A stretch of DNA of 64,000 nt from Myxococcota bacterium (GCA_022842935.1 JALHOP010000002.1:593227-657226), one strand, 5' to 3'. Shown: positions 40,058 through 49,301, counted from the first letter of the stretch. Notes: a model not told the origin generated them from the letters alone. Translations and numbers: made by a program.

Positions 40058-40294
40058 ATGGTGATGAGTGCTGATCCGGTCGAGCTCTGGTTCTTGCGTC
40101 GCTACGGCCCACCCCCCGGCGCGCCGCCGCGCTCCAAAGAAGAGCCCGGAAGCCCCGAATGGCACGAGCGCGAACGGCAGCTTCGTGAAAGTGACCGCCT
40201 CGATGGCGACAGCTCCCGCTGGCGCAATCAGCGCTGGCACGACGACTGGCAACGGCGGGAGCTCGAGCGTCGTCGGCTCGACCGTCGCTACTGA
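40058..40294 (+). CDS. small highly charged unknown protein
   Basis: 78 residues from the ATG at 40058 (another ATG at 40064), preceded by TAGGAA. Begins MVMSADPVELWFLRRYGPPP, then becomes a charged helix dominated by Arg, Glu, Asp and Trp (SPEWHERERQLRESDRLDG; RWHDDWQRRELERRR). It would fold as a long single helix or stay disordered, and might bind nucleic acid. No family recognised. Divergent from the carboxylase operon and convergent with the next hydrolase gene, 12 bases apart. Confidence 0.55.
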   Translation: MVMSADPVELWFLRRYGPPPGAPPRSKEEPGSPEWHERERQLRESDRLDGDSSRWRNQRWHDDWQRRELERRRLDRRY

Positions 40295-40306
40295 CCTTTC
40301 CCCGCG

Positions 40307-41263
40307 TCAGCGCGGGTCGAGTCGGTCGAAGCTGTCGCTGACCGCCGCCCGCAGGGCGCGTCGCTGTGTGAAAAGGGCCGACACGTGGCCAGCGTTGATC
40401 CAGCGCAGCTCGCTGCCCCGCCACAAGGCGTGCAGCGCACGAACCTGGTCGCCTGGAATGTACCCATCGCGCCGGCAACCCAACACGATCGCGGCATGGA
40501 CGGCCTTCGGCGGCGGATAGTGAACGAGGTCACCCCGCTCGACCATGCGACGAAGCCGCACGCGACCCCAGTCGCCCAGGGCGTCATAGTCGACCGACCA
40601 GCTCAACATGTGGCGCGTTAGAACGGGTGCCGACGACAGCCCGGCGGCGAGCACGGCAACCGCGAGGGGCGCGTCGACGGTGGCTGCGGTAAGAGCCGCA
40701 ACGGTACCGCCCATGCTGTAGCCCGCAACCCCAACGCGGCTGTACTTTTGCGCGAGGAGCCAGGTCACGAGCGCACGACTCTCTTCGACCAGCGCCAGAT
40801 TCATGAGCGTCTGCTGGCTCACCGTCGGCAGCGACGCCGTGTTCAAGGTCGGCAAACGGCGCACGCCATAGAACGGGCTCTCGAGGAGCAACACGTCAGT
40901 ACCCGCGCGCACGAGCGGCCCGTAGATGGCCTGCCGCAGACCGTAGCCCTCCTCGCGCGAGCCCGCGATGCCGACGACGGCGCGCTGGTTGCCTGGCGCG
41001 CTGATGAGACGCACGTGAGCAAGAGAGACGAACTCGGGCAGATCGGTGTACGGTGAGGCGAACGTCCCGTCGCGCACCATCCCATGTCTGCTTTTGCGGG
41101 CACGACCAGGACGCCAGGTGATCTCGGGCAAACACGGAGGTTGGTCGAAGAGCGGCTGCTCCTCGAGCCGGCGCAACACCTCTTCATCGCCCCATCCCTT
41201 GGAGAACATGCGCTGGCCACGCAGCAGCGCCGCAACGGCGAAATCGACGGGGTGATGAAACAT
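40307..41263 (-). CDS. alpha/beta hydrolase, ABHD18-like (DUF2048)
   Basis: 318 residues. The nucleophile elbow is VGVAGYSMGGTVAALTAATV near residue 190, the elbow seen in ABHD18-type proteins. Upstream, VVGIAGSREEGYGLRQAIYG and VLLLESPFYGVRRLPTLNTA match the family's GDHGF.RR..iA.PL and E.PfYG.R.P motifs in spacing. A C-terminal INAGHVSALFTQRRAL supplies the probable catalytic His, with an Asp in CRRDGYIPGDQV. No signal peptide. The bacterial role of this family is unknown; the fold suggests a lipase or esterase. Confidence 0.8.
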   Translation of the reverse strand: MFHHPVDFAVAALLRGQRMFSKGWGDEEVLRRLEEQPLFDQPPCLPEITWRPGRARKSRHGMVRDGTFASPYTDLPEFVSLAHVRLISAPGNQRAVVGIAGSREEGYGLRQAIYGPLVRAGTDVLLLESPFYGVRRLPTLNTASLPTVSQQTLMNLALVEESRALVTWLLAQKYSRVGVAGYSMGGTVAALTAATVDAPLAVAVLAAGLSSAPVLTRHMLSWSVDYDALGDWGRVRLRRMVERGDLVHYPPPKAVHAAIVLGCRRDGYIPGDQVRALHALWRGSELRWINAGHVSALFTQRRALRAAVSDSFDRLDPR

Positions 41264-41502
41264 CGAGCGCTCCCCTCTACGTCATTGCCCCGCGTTGCGA
41301 CAGCCTTCGTCGCGCGAAGGTGACGTTCGCCGAAACGCCCCCCGAAAGACCACGCTCGCAAAGGCCGTCCCCTTTCTCATGTCGCCCTGGCAGGGCTTGG
41401 ACGCGCATCCTGGCACTCGGGCGCAACGATAACCGACCGACGTTCGTCACGGGCGCGACCGCCTCGCTCCGCCACGGCTCGGTTCTGCTCAAGGGGTTTC
41501 GC

Positions 41503-42453
41503 GTGTTAGCCATCGAGTTCCGCATCCCGGTCAACGAGATCGCCAGTGTCCTCCCCACCAAATCGGCCGACTCGCGGCAAGACTGGGGCAACCTCACGAG
41601 CCGCGCCAATGATCTGCCGCTCCCGCCCAAGATGCAGCGGGCGCCGGACGACGGACAGGTGCTGACCCACGAAGAGGCCGAGAACGTTGCCCGCATCGTC
41701 GCGCAGGGTGGCAATCGCCTCTACCCCGGCGAGCAAGCGCTCGTGCCTTTCATGCAAGCGATCACGCGACCGGTCGACGCCTCACGCATTCGTGACCTAG
41801 GCCCCGGCACCGCCCCGGTCATCCCACTCCCCGCGCGCCACCAACCCGAATCGGTTCCCACCGCGAGCATCACCGAGTCAGACCTGAACCCCTTCGCCAA
41901 GCGCCTCGCCGAGACGCGCCCCGGTAACAAGGACGGCAATACAGCGGACCTTCGCTTCACCGACATGTCGGACGACCCGAGCTCGATGACCTTCGCCGAG
42001 TTCGACTACTGCGGGCGCATTCGTGCCAAATATTTCCCGGTCACTTACGCGCCAAAGTCCGCAGCTGAACCGTTCACGGTGCCGTTCTATCGCAGCCCCG
42101 ATGGTCGCGTGACCGCAACGCTGCAGCGCGAAGTGTCCATGCAGTTCTTCGCCGGCTCGGCTCCCTCCGTGCAAGATACGGTCGCGAGCAAGGCCCTCGA
42201 GGTTACCGTGCCACGTGGCGCGAAGCTCGTCACCAACTACGACGGCGTTTCGAGTGTGAAGAGCACCCCCGCGTTGTCGACAGAAGCCGGTGACGTCTAC
42301 AAACTCGATCCCGGAAATGGCCGCATCGTCTGCATCAAGGTCGTCGCGCAAGTCGAGGGCAACGAGCCGGGCGTCCCGCAGGTACTTGCCGTCTTCGGCG
42401 CACGCATGCCGAAGACCTCGACGACGCGGCGATTCATCGACGCCAAGTCCTAA
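41503..42453 (+). CDS. unknown protein with C-terminal beta-rich domain
   Basis: 316 residues from a GTG at 41503 that has AAGGGG six bases upstream; an in-frame start at 41320 would add a basic stretch that looks non-coding. The N-half is polar with short motifs (LTHEEAENVARIVAQGGNRL). The C-half from about 160 is beta-rich (FDYCGRIRAKYFPVTYAPKS; REVSMQFFAGSAPSVQDTVA; VPRGAKLVTNYDGVSSVKS), suggesting a soluble beta-sandwich or barrel. No signal peptide or known family. Function unknown. Confidence 0.65.
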   Translation: MLAIEFRIPVNEIASVLPTKSADSRQDWGNLTSRANDLPLPPKMQRAPDDGQVLTHEEAENVARIVAQGGNRLYPGEQALVPFMQAITRPVDASRIRDLGPGTAPVIPLPARHQPESVPTASITESDLNPFAKRLAETRPGNKDGNTADLRFTDMSDDPSSMTFAEFDYCGRIRAKYFPVTYAPKSAAEPFTVPFYRSPDGRVTATLQREVSMQFFAGSAPSVQDTVASKALEVTVPRGAKLVTNYDGVSSVKSTPALSTEAGDVYKLDPGNGRIVCIKVVAQVEGNEPGVPQVLAVFGARMPKTSTTRRFIDAKS

Positions 42454-42583
42454 CGGCGGCAGGCCGAGGGGTCGCATTCAACGCCAGCATGGCTCGAGGG
42501 CTCGGGCCGCAGGCGCCTCGGGGCTCTCGCAGGCCCGATGCACTGGGAAGTCGGGCCGCGACTATGCGATACCCCTCTTACCC

Positions 42584-43012
42584 GTGACCGATCTCCAGAC
42601 GCAGCGCTTTCGCGCCATCGCAGTCAGCTTCGTCGTTTGCATGCTCGCGATGCTGGTGCTCGACCTTGCGTGGCTAGGCGTCATCGCCCGCGACATTTAC
42701 GACACGAACCTCGGGCCCTTGAAACGCCCCGTCGTGTACTGGCCAGCGGTCGCGGCCTTCTATCTCTGTTACGTCGCGGGGGTCGTGGCTTTTGCGGTCG
42801 TGCGCGCGGATCGGCCGAGCGCGGGCCTGCGACGAGGCGCGCTCCTCGGCGCGTTCGTCTACGCAGCTTATGAGCTCACCAACTGGGCGGTGATCCGCGA
42901 CTGGCCGGCAGTCCTCGTCCCTATCGACATCGCGTGGGGGACGGTTCTCACCGCAGTGGTTGGCGGCTTGGGAGCAGCGTCGTATCTGCGTCTGCGCCCG
43001 CGGAGCGCTTAG
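42584..43012 (+). CDS. DUF2177 family membrane protein
   Basis: 142 residues from a GTG at 42584. Four predicted membrane helices: VSFVVCMLAMLVLDLAWLG, WPAVAAFYLCYVAGVVAFAV, GALLGAFVYAAYELTNWAV and DIAWGTVLTAVVGGLGAASY. The LDLAWLGVIARDIYDTNLG start and the AYELTNWAVIRDWP plus VDIAWGT-type motifs match DUF2177, a family of small inner-membrane proteins of unknown function. No ribosome-binding site is obvious before the GTG. Followed by a rightward set of membrane-enzyme genes. Confidence 0.82.
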   Translation: MTDLQTQRFRAIAVSFVVCMLAMLVLDLAWLGVIARDIYDTNLGPLKRPVVYWPAVAAFYLCYVAGVVAFAVVRADRPSAGLRRGALLGAFVYAAYELTNWAVIRDWPAVLVPIDIAWGTVLTAVVGGLGAASYLRLRPRSA

Positions 43013-43066
43013 ACGGACACGGTCACCAAGGCCAGGCGCTCTAGCGAGCCATGGAGCACTATCTGG

Positions 43067-44056
43067 ATGCGCCGCGCGGTGGCGATCCCTCTGTATGTGA
43101 TCGCGGCCACGCTTTGGCTCGTCACCTTCCCCGTGTGGCTGTCTCTCGTGCTCACCCTCGACCTCGTCACGGGTCAAGCGCGGCGACGCCCACGCTCGCG
43201 CGCCCTGGTCTTCATCGGTCTCTACCTGATGAGTGAGCTCATCGGCATCGTCGTCGCGACGGCGATATGGATCGTCCTTCTCGGTGGCGCGCTCGGCGGG
43301 CGCCAAAGGTTCGTTCGCGCTAACGCGACGCTACAGCGCTGGTGGACTTCACGGCTCTTCTTTGGGAGCGTCGCGATCTACGGCGCGCACATCGAGATCG
43401 AGGGCGCTGAGCAAATCGATGCGGGCCCCCTGCTCTTTTTCGTGCGTCACACGAGCGCGGCCGATGCGGTGCTCACCGCTGCCCTCGTCGCAAACCCCCG
43501 GCGCTTGTTGCTGCGCTACGTGCTCAAGCGCGAGCTCACCTGGGACCCCTGTCTCGACATCGTTGGGCGCCGCCTGCCGAACGCCTTCGTCGATCGCAAG
43601 GCGGGGCGAGCGCGGGGCGCTATCGACGCTATCGCGGAGCTCGCGCGGGGTCTTACACCAGGCTCCGCCGTGCTCATCTATCCCGAGGGCACGCGCTTTA
43701 CACGCCAGAAGCTCGCCGCCGCGGTCGAAGGCTTGAAGAAGGGACGGCACGAGGAGCTTGCGCGCATCGCAGCGGGCTTGCGGCATGTCTTGCCGCCCCG
43801 CCTTGGCGGACCGCTAGCGTTGCTCGAAAACGCTGTCGGCGTCGACGTGGTGTTCGTTGAGCACATGGGCTTCGAAGGCACGGCCACACTCGCAGCCTTC
43901 TGGAAGGGAGAGCTGGTTGGGGCGACCATTCGCGTCCGCCTACGACGCTTCGCAGCCGCGAGCATCCCCGCCGTCGGTCGCGACGCCTGGCTCTTTTCGC
44001 GCTGGGCGGAGCTTGACCAGTGGCTCGACGACGGAAAGTTGACGGGCCGGGCATGA
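43067..44056 (+). CDS. 1-acyl-glycerol-phosphate acyltransferase-like protein (PlsC family)
   Basis: 329 residues. Two or three N-terminal membrane helices (PLYVIAATLWLVTFPVWLSL; GIVVATAIWIVLLGGALGG) precede a PlsC-type acyltransferase domain. The catalytic HX4D motif is HTSAAD near residue 127 and the phosphate/glycerol-binding motif is YPEGTRF near 205. The enzyme would acylate a lysophospholipid or a related hydroxyl acceptor at the inner membrane. The stop overlaps the ATG of the following DUF1295 gene (ATGA), so the two are co-translated, which suggests a shared lipid-related job (inference). Confidence 0.87.
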   Translation: MRRAVAIPLYVIAATLWLVTFPVWLSLVLTLDLVTGQARRRPRSRALVFIGLYLMSELIGIVVATAIWIVLLGGALGGRQRFVRANATLQRWWTSRLFFGSVAIYGAHIEIEGAEQIDAGPLLFFVRHTSAADAVLTAALVANPRRLLLRYVLKRELTWDPCLDIVGRRLPNAFVDRKAGRARGAIDAIAELARGLTPGSAVLIYPEGTRFTRQKLAAAVEGLKKGRHEELARIAAGLRHVLPPRLGGPLALLENAVGVDVVFVEHMGFEGTATLAAFWKGELVGATIRVRLRRFAAASIPAVGRDAWLFSRWAELDQWLDDGKLTGRA

Positions 44057-44847
44057 GCGCAAGCTTGCTGCTGGTCAACGCGGGCGCAGTCTTCGGCATG
44101 ATGACGTTGCTTTGGCTCGTGAGTGTCGCTCGAGCGGACGCGAGCATCGTCGACCCGTGGTGGTCGATCGGCTTTCTCGTCGTCACGCTCAACACGATCG
44201 CACGAACCGGAGTGACGCCAGCCAAGCTCCTGCTCGCGGGGATGGTCGGCCTGTGGGCGCTCCGTCTTTGGCTGCATCTCTTGCGACGCGGGCACGGCAA
44301 GCCCGAGGACCCGCGCTACGCGGCGTTTCGCGAGCGTTATGGACGGCACCGCTACTGGTGGGTGAGCTACTTTCAGGTCTTTCTCCTGCAAGGCGCGCTG
44401 GTGCTCGTCATCTCGGCGCCCCTCCAGCTCGCGGCCGCATGGTCCCACACTATCGGCCTCACCCAGGCTCTCGGAGGGCTCGTGTTCGCCGTCGGTTTTC
44501 TGTTCGAAGCGCTCGCCGATCATCAGCTCGAGGCGTTCAAACGCGACGCGAGCCGTCGCGGCCAGGTCCTCGATGAAGGTCTGTGGCGCTGGAGCAGGCA
44601 CCCCAACTATTTCGGAGACGCGCTCCTGTGGTGGGGATTTTGGCTCTTTGCGGTCGACCTACCGTTCGGGTGGGCGACCATCGTTGCCCCCGCCTTGATG
44701 ACCTTTCTCCTCGTACGCGTCTCGGGCGTCGCCATGCTCGATGCGCACCTCGGTCGCACGAAGCCCGGCTATGCCGATTACATCCGCCGCACCTCGGCGT
44801 TCATCCCGCGTCGCAAGCGTCCTGCGGTGGACGGACCAGGACAGTAG
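44053..44847 (+). CDS. DUF1295 family membrane protein (steroid 5-alpha-reductase-like fold)
   Basis: 264 residues, six to seven predicted membrane helices. Family motifs are SIVDPWWSIGFLVV near the start and WRWSRHPNYFGDALLWWGFW near the C-terminus, then GYADYIRRTSAFIPR. The RHPNYFG signature is shared by the DUF1295, isoprenylcysteine methyltransferase and sterol reductase groups, which bind SAM or NADPH. Members of DUF1295 are uncharacterised but presumed to act on lipids. Overlaps the preceding acyltransferase gene by four bases, implying a two-gene lipid-modifying unit. Confidence 0.88.
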   Translation: MSASLLLVNAGAVFGMMTLLWLVSVARADASIVDPWWSIGFLVVTLNTIARTGVTPAKLLLAGMVGLWALRLWLHLLRRGHGKPEDPRYAAFRERYGRHRYWWVSYFQVFLLQGALVLVISAPLQLAAAWSHTIGLTQALGGLVFAVGFLFEALADHQLEAFKRDASRRGQVLDEGLWRWSRHPNYFGDALLWWGFWLFAVDLPFGWATIVAPALMTFLLVRVSGVAMLDAHLGRTKPGYADYIRRTSAFIPRRKRPAVDGPGQ

Positions 44848-44882
44848 CGCTCAGGTGGGCGTCGGGGCTACGAAAGTGACCC

Positions 44883-46991
44883 ATGGCGAAACTCTGGAAA
44901 CATGCGCCGTTCATCGTGCTCGCGGTCATCGCCGCGTTGGGCCTGTCGATCGTCGCAACCACGCGGGGTGAAGAGGTCAGCGCCCTCTGGATCGTCTTCG
45001 CGGCGGCCTCCATCTACGTCATCGCGTATCGCTACTATTCGAAGTTCATCGCCGAGCGGGTGATGAAGCTCGACGAAGGACGAGTGACCCCCGCGGTGCG
45101 GCTCACCGATGGGCTCGATTACGTGCCCACCAACAAATACGTCCTCTTCGGGCACCACTTCGCGGCCATCGCCGGCGCTGGGCCGCTGGTCGGACCCGTG
45201 CTCGCGGCGCAGATGGGCTATCTCCCAGGCCTGCTGTGGCTGGTGACCGGTGTCGTCCTCGGCGGCGCGGTGCAAGACTTCACCATCTTGTTCATCTCGA
45301 TGCGTCGCGATGGACGCTCGCTGGGCGAGCTGATTCGCTCCGAGATCGGCGTCGTTCCAGGTCTCGTCGCGTTGTTTGGCGCCTTCATCATCATGGTGAT
45401 CTTGCTCGCGGTGCTCGCGCTCATCGTTGTGAAGTCTTTAGCGGACAGTCCCTGGGGCACTTTCACGGTCGCCGCTACGATTCCCATCGCCCTGTTCATG
45501 GGCGTGTACGCGCGCTTCATACGGCCAGGGAAGATCGGCGAGGTCTCGTTGATTGGCCTCGCCTTGCTGATGCTCTCCATCGTCTTCGGCCAGAACGTCG
45601 CCGCCGATCCGACGCTGGCCGCCATTTTCACGCTCACAGCGACGCAGCTGTGTTGGGCCCTCATCGTCTACGGATTCATCGCCGCGGTCCTGCCCGTCTG
45701 GCTCTTGCTCGCGCCGCGCGACTACGTGTCGACCTTCTTGAAGATCGGCGCCATTTTGAGCCTCGCGATCGGCATCATCGTGCTGGCGCCGTCGTTGAAG
45801 ATGCCGGCGGTGTCCGTTTTCATGGACGGAACCGGACCGGTTTGGAAGGGCACTTTGTTTCCCTTCCTGTTCATCACCATCGCCTGCGGCGCGGTGTCGG
45901 GGTTTCACGCTCTGGTCGCGAGCGGCACGACGCCCAAGCTCCTTGCGAATGAAAGAGACGCACGTTTCGTCGGATATGGCGCGATGCTCATGGAGTCGTT
46001 CGTCGCGGTCATGGCCTTGGTGGCGGCTTCGATCCTCGAGCCCGGCATTTACTTCGCCATGAATAGCCCGCCCGCCGTAGTCGGAACGACGGCGGAGAGC
46101 GCCTCGCTCGCAGTCGAGAAGATGGGCTTTCCGGTAAGCGCCGAGACCATCGTCGAGACCGCCCGCGAAGTCGGCGAGACCACCATCATCTCGCGAACGG
46201 GTGGCGCGCCCACATTGGCGGTTGGCATGGCGCATGTCTTCGCCGCCGCCTTCGGAGGCCCGTCAGCTGGTGGAGAAGCCACCGCAGGCAGCGCAGAGGC
46301 CAGCGATACGGGCGGCAAGGGGATGAAGGCCTTTTGGTACCACTTCGCCATTCTGTTCGAAGCGCTCTTCATCCTGACCGCCGTCGACGCTGGGACCCGC
46401 GCCGGCCGCTTCATGTTGCAGGACCTCATCGGCACCGCCGTTCCCTCGTTCCGCGCCACCTCGGCCTGGATTCCCGCCATCACCTCGACGGGTATCGTCG
46501 TCGGCCTATGGGGCTTTTTCCTTTACCAGGGCGTCACCGACCCGCTGGGTGGCATCAACACGCTCTGGCCCCTCTTTGGCATGGCGAACCAGATGCTCGC
46601 GGCCATCGCGCTCACGCTTGCCACCGTCGTCTTCTTCAAGATGAAGCGCGAGCGCCACGCCTGGATCACAGGGGTGCCGACGGTCTGGCTGGTCACTTGC
46701 ACCATGGCCGCTGGTCTCGCAAAGCTCTTCTCGGACGACCCCGCCATCGGCTTCAACGCCCACGCGCGCCGGTTCAGCGCCGCCCTCGAACGTGGCGAGA
46801 TCGTAGCGCCTGCGCAAAGCCTCGAGCAGATGAGCCAGGTGGTGGCGAACGACTACATCAACGCCGCCATGTGCGTGGTCTTCATGGCCGTGGTGGTCGC
46901 CATCGTCGGGTTCGGGATACGCGCCTCATTCAGGGCGTTGCGCAGCGAGCGCTGGACGGCGCTCGAGCTGCCGCTGACGGTGTCAGAATGA
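44883..46991 (+). CDS. cstA: carbon starvation protein CstA (pyruvate/peptide transporter)
   Basis: 702 residues, nearly identical in length to E. coli CstA (701). Polytopic inner-membrane protein with many helices. Recognisable CstA segments are DGLDYVPTNKYVLFGHHFAA, AGAGPLVGPVLAAQMGYLPG, SGFHALVASGTTPKLLANE, and the C-terminal TAVDAGTRAGRFMLQDLIG plus GGINTLWPLFGMANQMLAAI. CstA imports pyruvate and peptides during carbon limitation, with YbdD-type partners needed for activity. It is followed with a four-base overlap by such a partner. I see no cAMP-CRP site that I could defend. Confidence 0.95.
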   Translation: MAKLWKHAPFIVLAVIAALGLSIVATTRGEEVSALWIVFAAASIYVIAYRYYSKFIAERVMKLDEGRVTPAVRLTDGLDYVPTNKYVLFGHHFAAIAGAGPLVGPVLAAQMGYLPGLLWLVTGVVLGGAVQDFTILFISMRRDGRSLGELIRSEIGVVPGLVALFGAFIIMVILLAVLALIVVKSLADSPWGTFTVAATIPIALFMGVYARFIRPGKIGEVSLIGLALLMLSIVFGQNVAADPTLAAIFTLTATQLCWALIVYGFIAAVLPVWLLLAPRDYVSTFLKIGAILSLAIGIIVLAPSLKMPAVSVFMDGTGPVWKGTLFPFLFITIACGAVSGFHALVASGTTPKLLANERDARFVGYGAMLMESFVAVMALVAASILEPGIYFAMNSPPAVVGTTAESASLAVEKMGFPVSAETIVETAREVGETTIISRTGGAPTLAVGMAHVFAAAFGGPSAGGEATAGSAEASDTGGKGMKAFWYHFAILFEALFILTAVDAGTRAGRFMLQDLIGTAVPSFRATSAWIPAITSTGIVVGLWGFFLYQGVTDPLGGINTLWPLFGMANQMLAAIALTLATVVFFKMKRERHAWITGVPTVWLVTCTMAAGLAKLFSDDPAIGFNAHARRFSAALERGEIVAPAQSLEQMSQVVANDYINAAMCVVFMAVVVAIVGFGIRASFRALRSERWTALELPLTVSE

Positions 46992-47170
46992 GCGCCCTGG
47001 CGTTGATCCGCGACGCACTCCGCCTCATGGTGGGCGTGCCGAGCTATCAGGCGTATGTCGATCACATGCGCCAAAAGCACCCTGACCGTGCGGCGATGAG
47101 CTATCCTGAGTTCGTCAGAGAACGCCAACTTGCCCGGTTCGGTGGCAAAGGTAACCCCCGGTGTTGTTAG
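46988..47170 (+). CDS. YbdD/YjiX family CstA-associated small protein (DUF466)
   Basis: 60 residues, the size of E. coli YbdD. Contains VGVPSYQAYVDHMRQKHPDR, MSYPEFVRERQLARFGGKG and the terminal NPRCC, matching the DUF466 signature (Y..Y..H....P..P.S..EF....Q..RYG.....RCC). These proteins are required partners of CstA/BtsT pyruvate transporters. Starts at an ATG overlapping the cstA stop (ATGA), so stoichiometric co-translation is likely. Too short for most gene finders but well supported by position and motif. Confidence 0.9.
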   Translation: MSALALIRDALRLMVGVPSYQAYVDHMRQKHPDRAAMSYPEFVRERQLARFGGKGNPRCC

Positions 47171-47171
47171 C

Positions 47172-48701
47172 ATGATCGCACTGCTTGCCACGCTCACGCT
47201 CGTCGCCGCCGATCCCTGCGACGTTCGCACCAGCGATGGCCGTAGCGCGAGCGTCAACGACGACGTGCTGGCGCGCGTCTTGAGTGGCGCCAAGGAGTGC
47301 CCCCGCGACGTCTTCGCTCTGCGTGCGGCTCTCGTCCGCGATGGCGGAAAGCTCGAGACCACCATGGTGGCCAATCGCGGCTTTCACAACCCGTCGCAGG
47401 GCAGCTTCAGCATGTTCGAGCTCGTTCTCGGCAAAGTGGCCGGGCTCACGCTCAACCCAGGCGACGCTTTCATTGGCCACTTCACGGCGCCCGATGGCGA
47501 TCAACTCGTGGCCGAGCAGGTGACCGCGAACAACGCGCTCATGATCGAGGCCTTCGCCTGGGACGATTCGAAGGGTTACTACAACTTCTACGAGCTGCGC
47601 GGTGACGGACAGGCCGGGCGCTGGTTTTATCGTGGCGACTCGTTCGACATCCTCGTCGACAACCGTGCGCTGCATCGCCAGGCGAACCCCGCCGTGCCGG
47701 CCTTTGGCAACCGCCTGCGCTGCTCGGCGTGCCACTCGGGTGGCGGCCCCATCATGAAAGAGCTCGCCGACCCCCACAACGACTGGTGGGATACCAAACG
47801 CGGCCTCGACTTCGGCAAGCGCACGCCCGATGCGCGCATCGCGCCAATCGTCAAGGAGCTCGTCTCAGCCGACCGGTTGGCCGACGCTGTGCGCGTGGGC
47901 ATCGCCAAGCTCGAGGCGAGCGCCCGCTTCGACGCCGCGCGCCGCGCCACCAGCCTCCAAGAGCAACTGCGCCCCCTGTTTTGCCCCGTCGAGCTCAACT
48001 TCGCCTCGAGCCCTGAGCCAGGTGGTCAGGTCATCGTACCGACCGACTTCTTCGTCGACCCACGCCTACAGCCGCTGGTCATTCCGCGTGTCGTAGTCGA
48101 TCGCGGCGACTATGACGACATGCTCAAGCGCACAGGCACCAATTTTCCAGAAACCGCTCGAGCGGACGCCGACCATCCATGGCTGACCCCGGTGAAGGCA
48201 ATGTCCGACATCGCGGCCGTGCAGACACTCATCGACGGCGGGGTCATCGACAAAGAGCTCGTCGCCGACGTCCTCGCGGTCGACATGACCGAGCCCGTGT
48301 TCTCGAGTGTTCGTTGCGGCTTGCTGCGCTTGGTGCCCGAGACGGCCGGCGAAAACTGGCAGACCACCTTCGCGGCGACGCTGGCACGCAGCCCCGTCCC
48401 CGGGGCCGCTGAGCTCTTCCGCAACATCACCGATCCGGCGCGCACGAGCGCGTATCACAAGGAGCAAGCCGGCGCGTTCATCAAGAAGTGCGCCGCCAAG
48501 CCGAACGTCGATGCGATGTTCGGCGCGCTGGTCGGGCGTCGCGAGGCCGTGGTCACCTCCGAGATCTCGAAGAATCCGCGCGGGCAAATCTTGGAGCCAG
48601 GCTTCCGCATCATCTTCCCGGAGACGCCGGCACCGATTCCGCGTATCCAGCTCAATCAGAACTGTGTTGGCGAGATGCCGCGCGCGGCGATGAGCCACTA
48701 G
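47172..48701 (+). CDS. exported protein with single c-type heme motif
   Basis: 509 residues from the ATG at 47172, with a short N-terminal hydrophobic signal (MIALLATLTLVAA). Near residue 185 lies LRCSACHSGGGP, a CxxCH motif that should bind one heme c covalently in the periplasm. Before it come DNRALHRQANPAVPAFGNR and a beta-rich domain (NPSQGSFSMFELVLGKVAGL); after it a long helical region with several additional cysteines. No distal heme Met is obvious (IMKEL follows closely). Similar domain mixes occur in myxobacterial and planctomycete secreted proteins of unknown role. Begins one base after the YbdD stop. Confidence 0.78.
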   Translation: MIALLATLTLVAADPCDVRTSDGRSASVNDDVLARVLSGAKECPRDVFALRAALVRDGGKLETTMVANRGFHNPSQGSFSMFELVLGKVAGLTLNPGDAFIGHFTAPDGDQLVAEQVTANNALMIEAFAWDDSKGYYNFYELRGDGQAGRWFYRGDSFDILVDNRALHRQANPAVPAFGNRLRCSACHSGGGPIMKELADPHNDWWDTKRGLDFGKRTPDARIAPIVKELVSADRLADAVRVGIAKLEASARFDAARRATSLQEQLRPLFCPVELNFASSPEPGGQVIVPTDFFVDPRLQPLVIPRVVVDRGDYDDMLKRTGTNFPETARADADHPWLTPVKAMSDIAAVQTLIDGGVIDKELVADVLAVDMTEPVFSSVRCGLLRLVPETAGENWQTTFAATLARSPVPGAAELFRNITDPARTSAYHKEQAGAFIKKCAAKPNVDAMFGALVGRREAVVTSEISKNPRGQILEPGFRIIFPETPAPIPRIQLNQNCVGEMPRAAMSH

Positions 48702-48815
48702 CAGGTTTGTTGGGAGGCGAAGAGCCGCACCGGAAAAGCCACCAGCGCGCTGCGGTGGGTATGTAGGAGCACGTGAGTACGGCTCACTCCACGCACACCC
48801 TCAAGGAGTATCCAG

Positions 48816-49079
48816 ATGCTCGAAATCCCATCCACTCGCCCAGCACCACCCCCCGGAACTCCAGGCGCAGCGGGACAAGCTGGAAAGCCCGCAGGACCCG
48901 ATCCCGCTCAGAACGGTACTCAGCGAGCTGGACCGAGTCAGGCAGGACCGCCGACTGACGTTGTTGATCCGAACGCGAACCCGAATCCCCGCCCCCCTAG
49001 ACCGGCACCAGGACCTCTCGACGGCTTACCCAACCCGGGTCAACCCGGCGTCCGGTTGGGCCCCGGAGGCGCACCGTAG
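48816..49079 (+). CDS. Pro/Gly-rich miniprotein
   Basis: 87 residues, about half Pro and Gly (APPPGTPGAAGQAGKPAG; NPNPRPPRPAPGPL). AAGGAG sits seven bases before the ATG, a clear ribosome site, and a GC-rich hairpin follows, so this reads as a true monocistronic gene despite its low complexity. No signal peptide or Cys. Disordered by composition. No family recognised and function unknown. A frame-shifted shadow frame on the same strand was discounted because it lacks these signals. Confidence 0.6.
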   Translation: MLEIPSTRPAPPPGTPGAAGQAGKPAGPDPAQNGTQRAGPSQAGPPTDVVDPNANPNPRPPRPAPGPLDGLPNPGQPGVRLGPGGAP

Positions 49080-49130
49080 GCTCGGCCAAACCAAGAGCAC
49101 GAGAGCGACCACGTCGCGTGTGCCTCACGG

Positions 49131-49171
49131 CAACCCTCCCTGTCTCACCGACGAACACGCCGGGAGGGTTG
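49131..49171 (+). terminator. hairpin after the Pro/Gly-rich gene
   Basis: Perfect 10-bp inverted repeat CAACCCTCCC / GGGAGGGTTG around a 21-base spacer, followed by TTTGTCG. It lies 52 bases after the stop. Plausible terminator, although the T-run is short. Confidence 0.5.
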
Positions 49172-49301
49172 TTTGTCGCGCTCGGGTCAGCTCGGTCGAA
49201 CGCGTGATGGACTTCGCTTGATCGTAGAGGCTGGGCGCGAACTCATAAAACGGATCCGGACGCACATCCGCTAGAGCGGTCACCGTTGGGTCGCCCCCTC
49301 G

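Noticed and set aside
42564..42587. Seven-codon frame ending in an overlap with the DUF2177 start, resembling a leader peptide
   Set aside because: Too short, no ribosome site and no run of a regulatory amino acid; probably chance.
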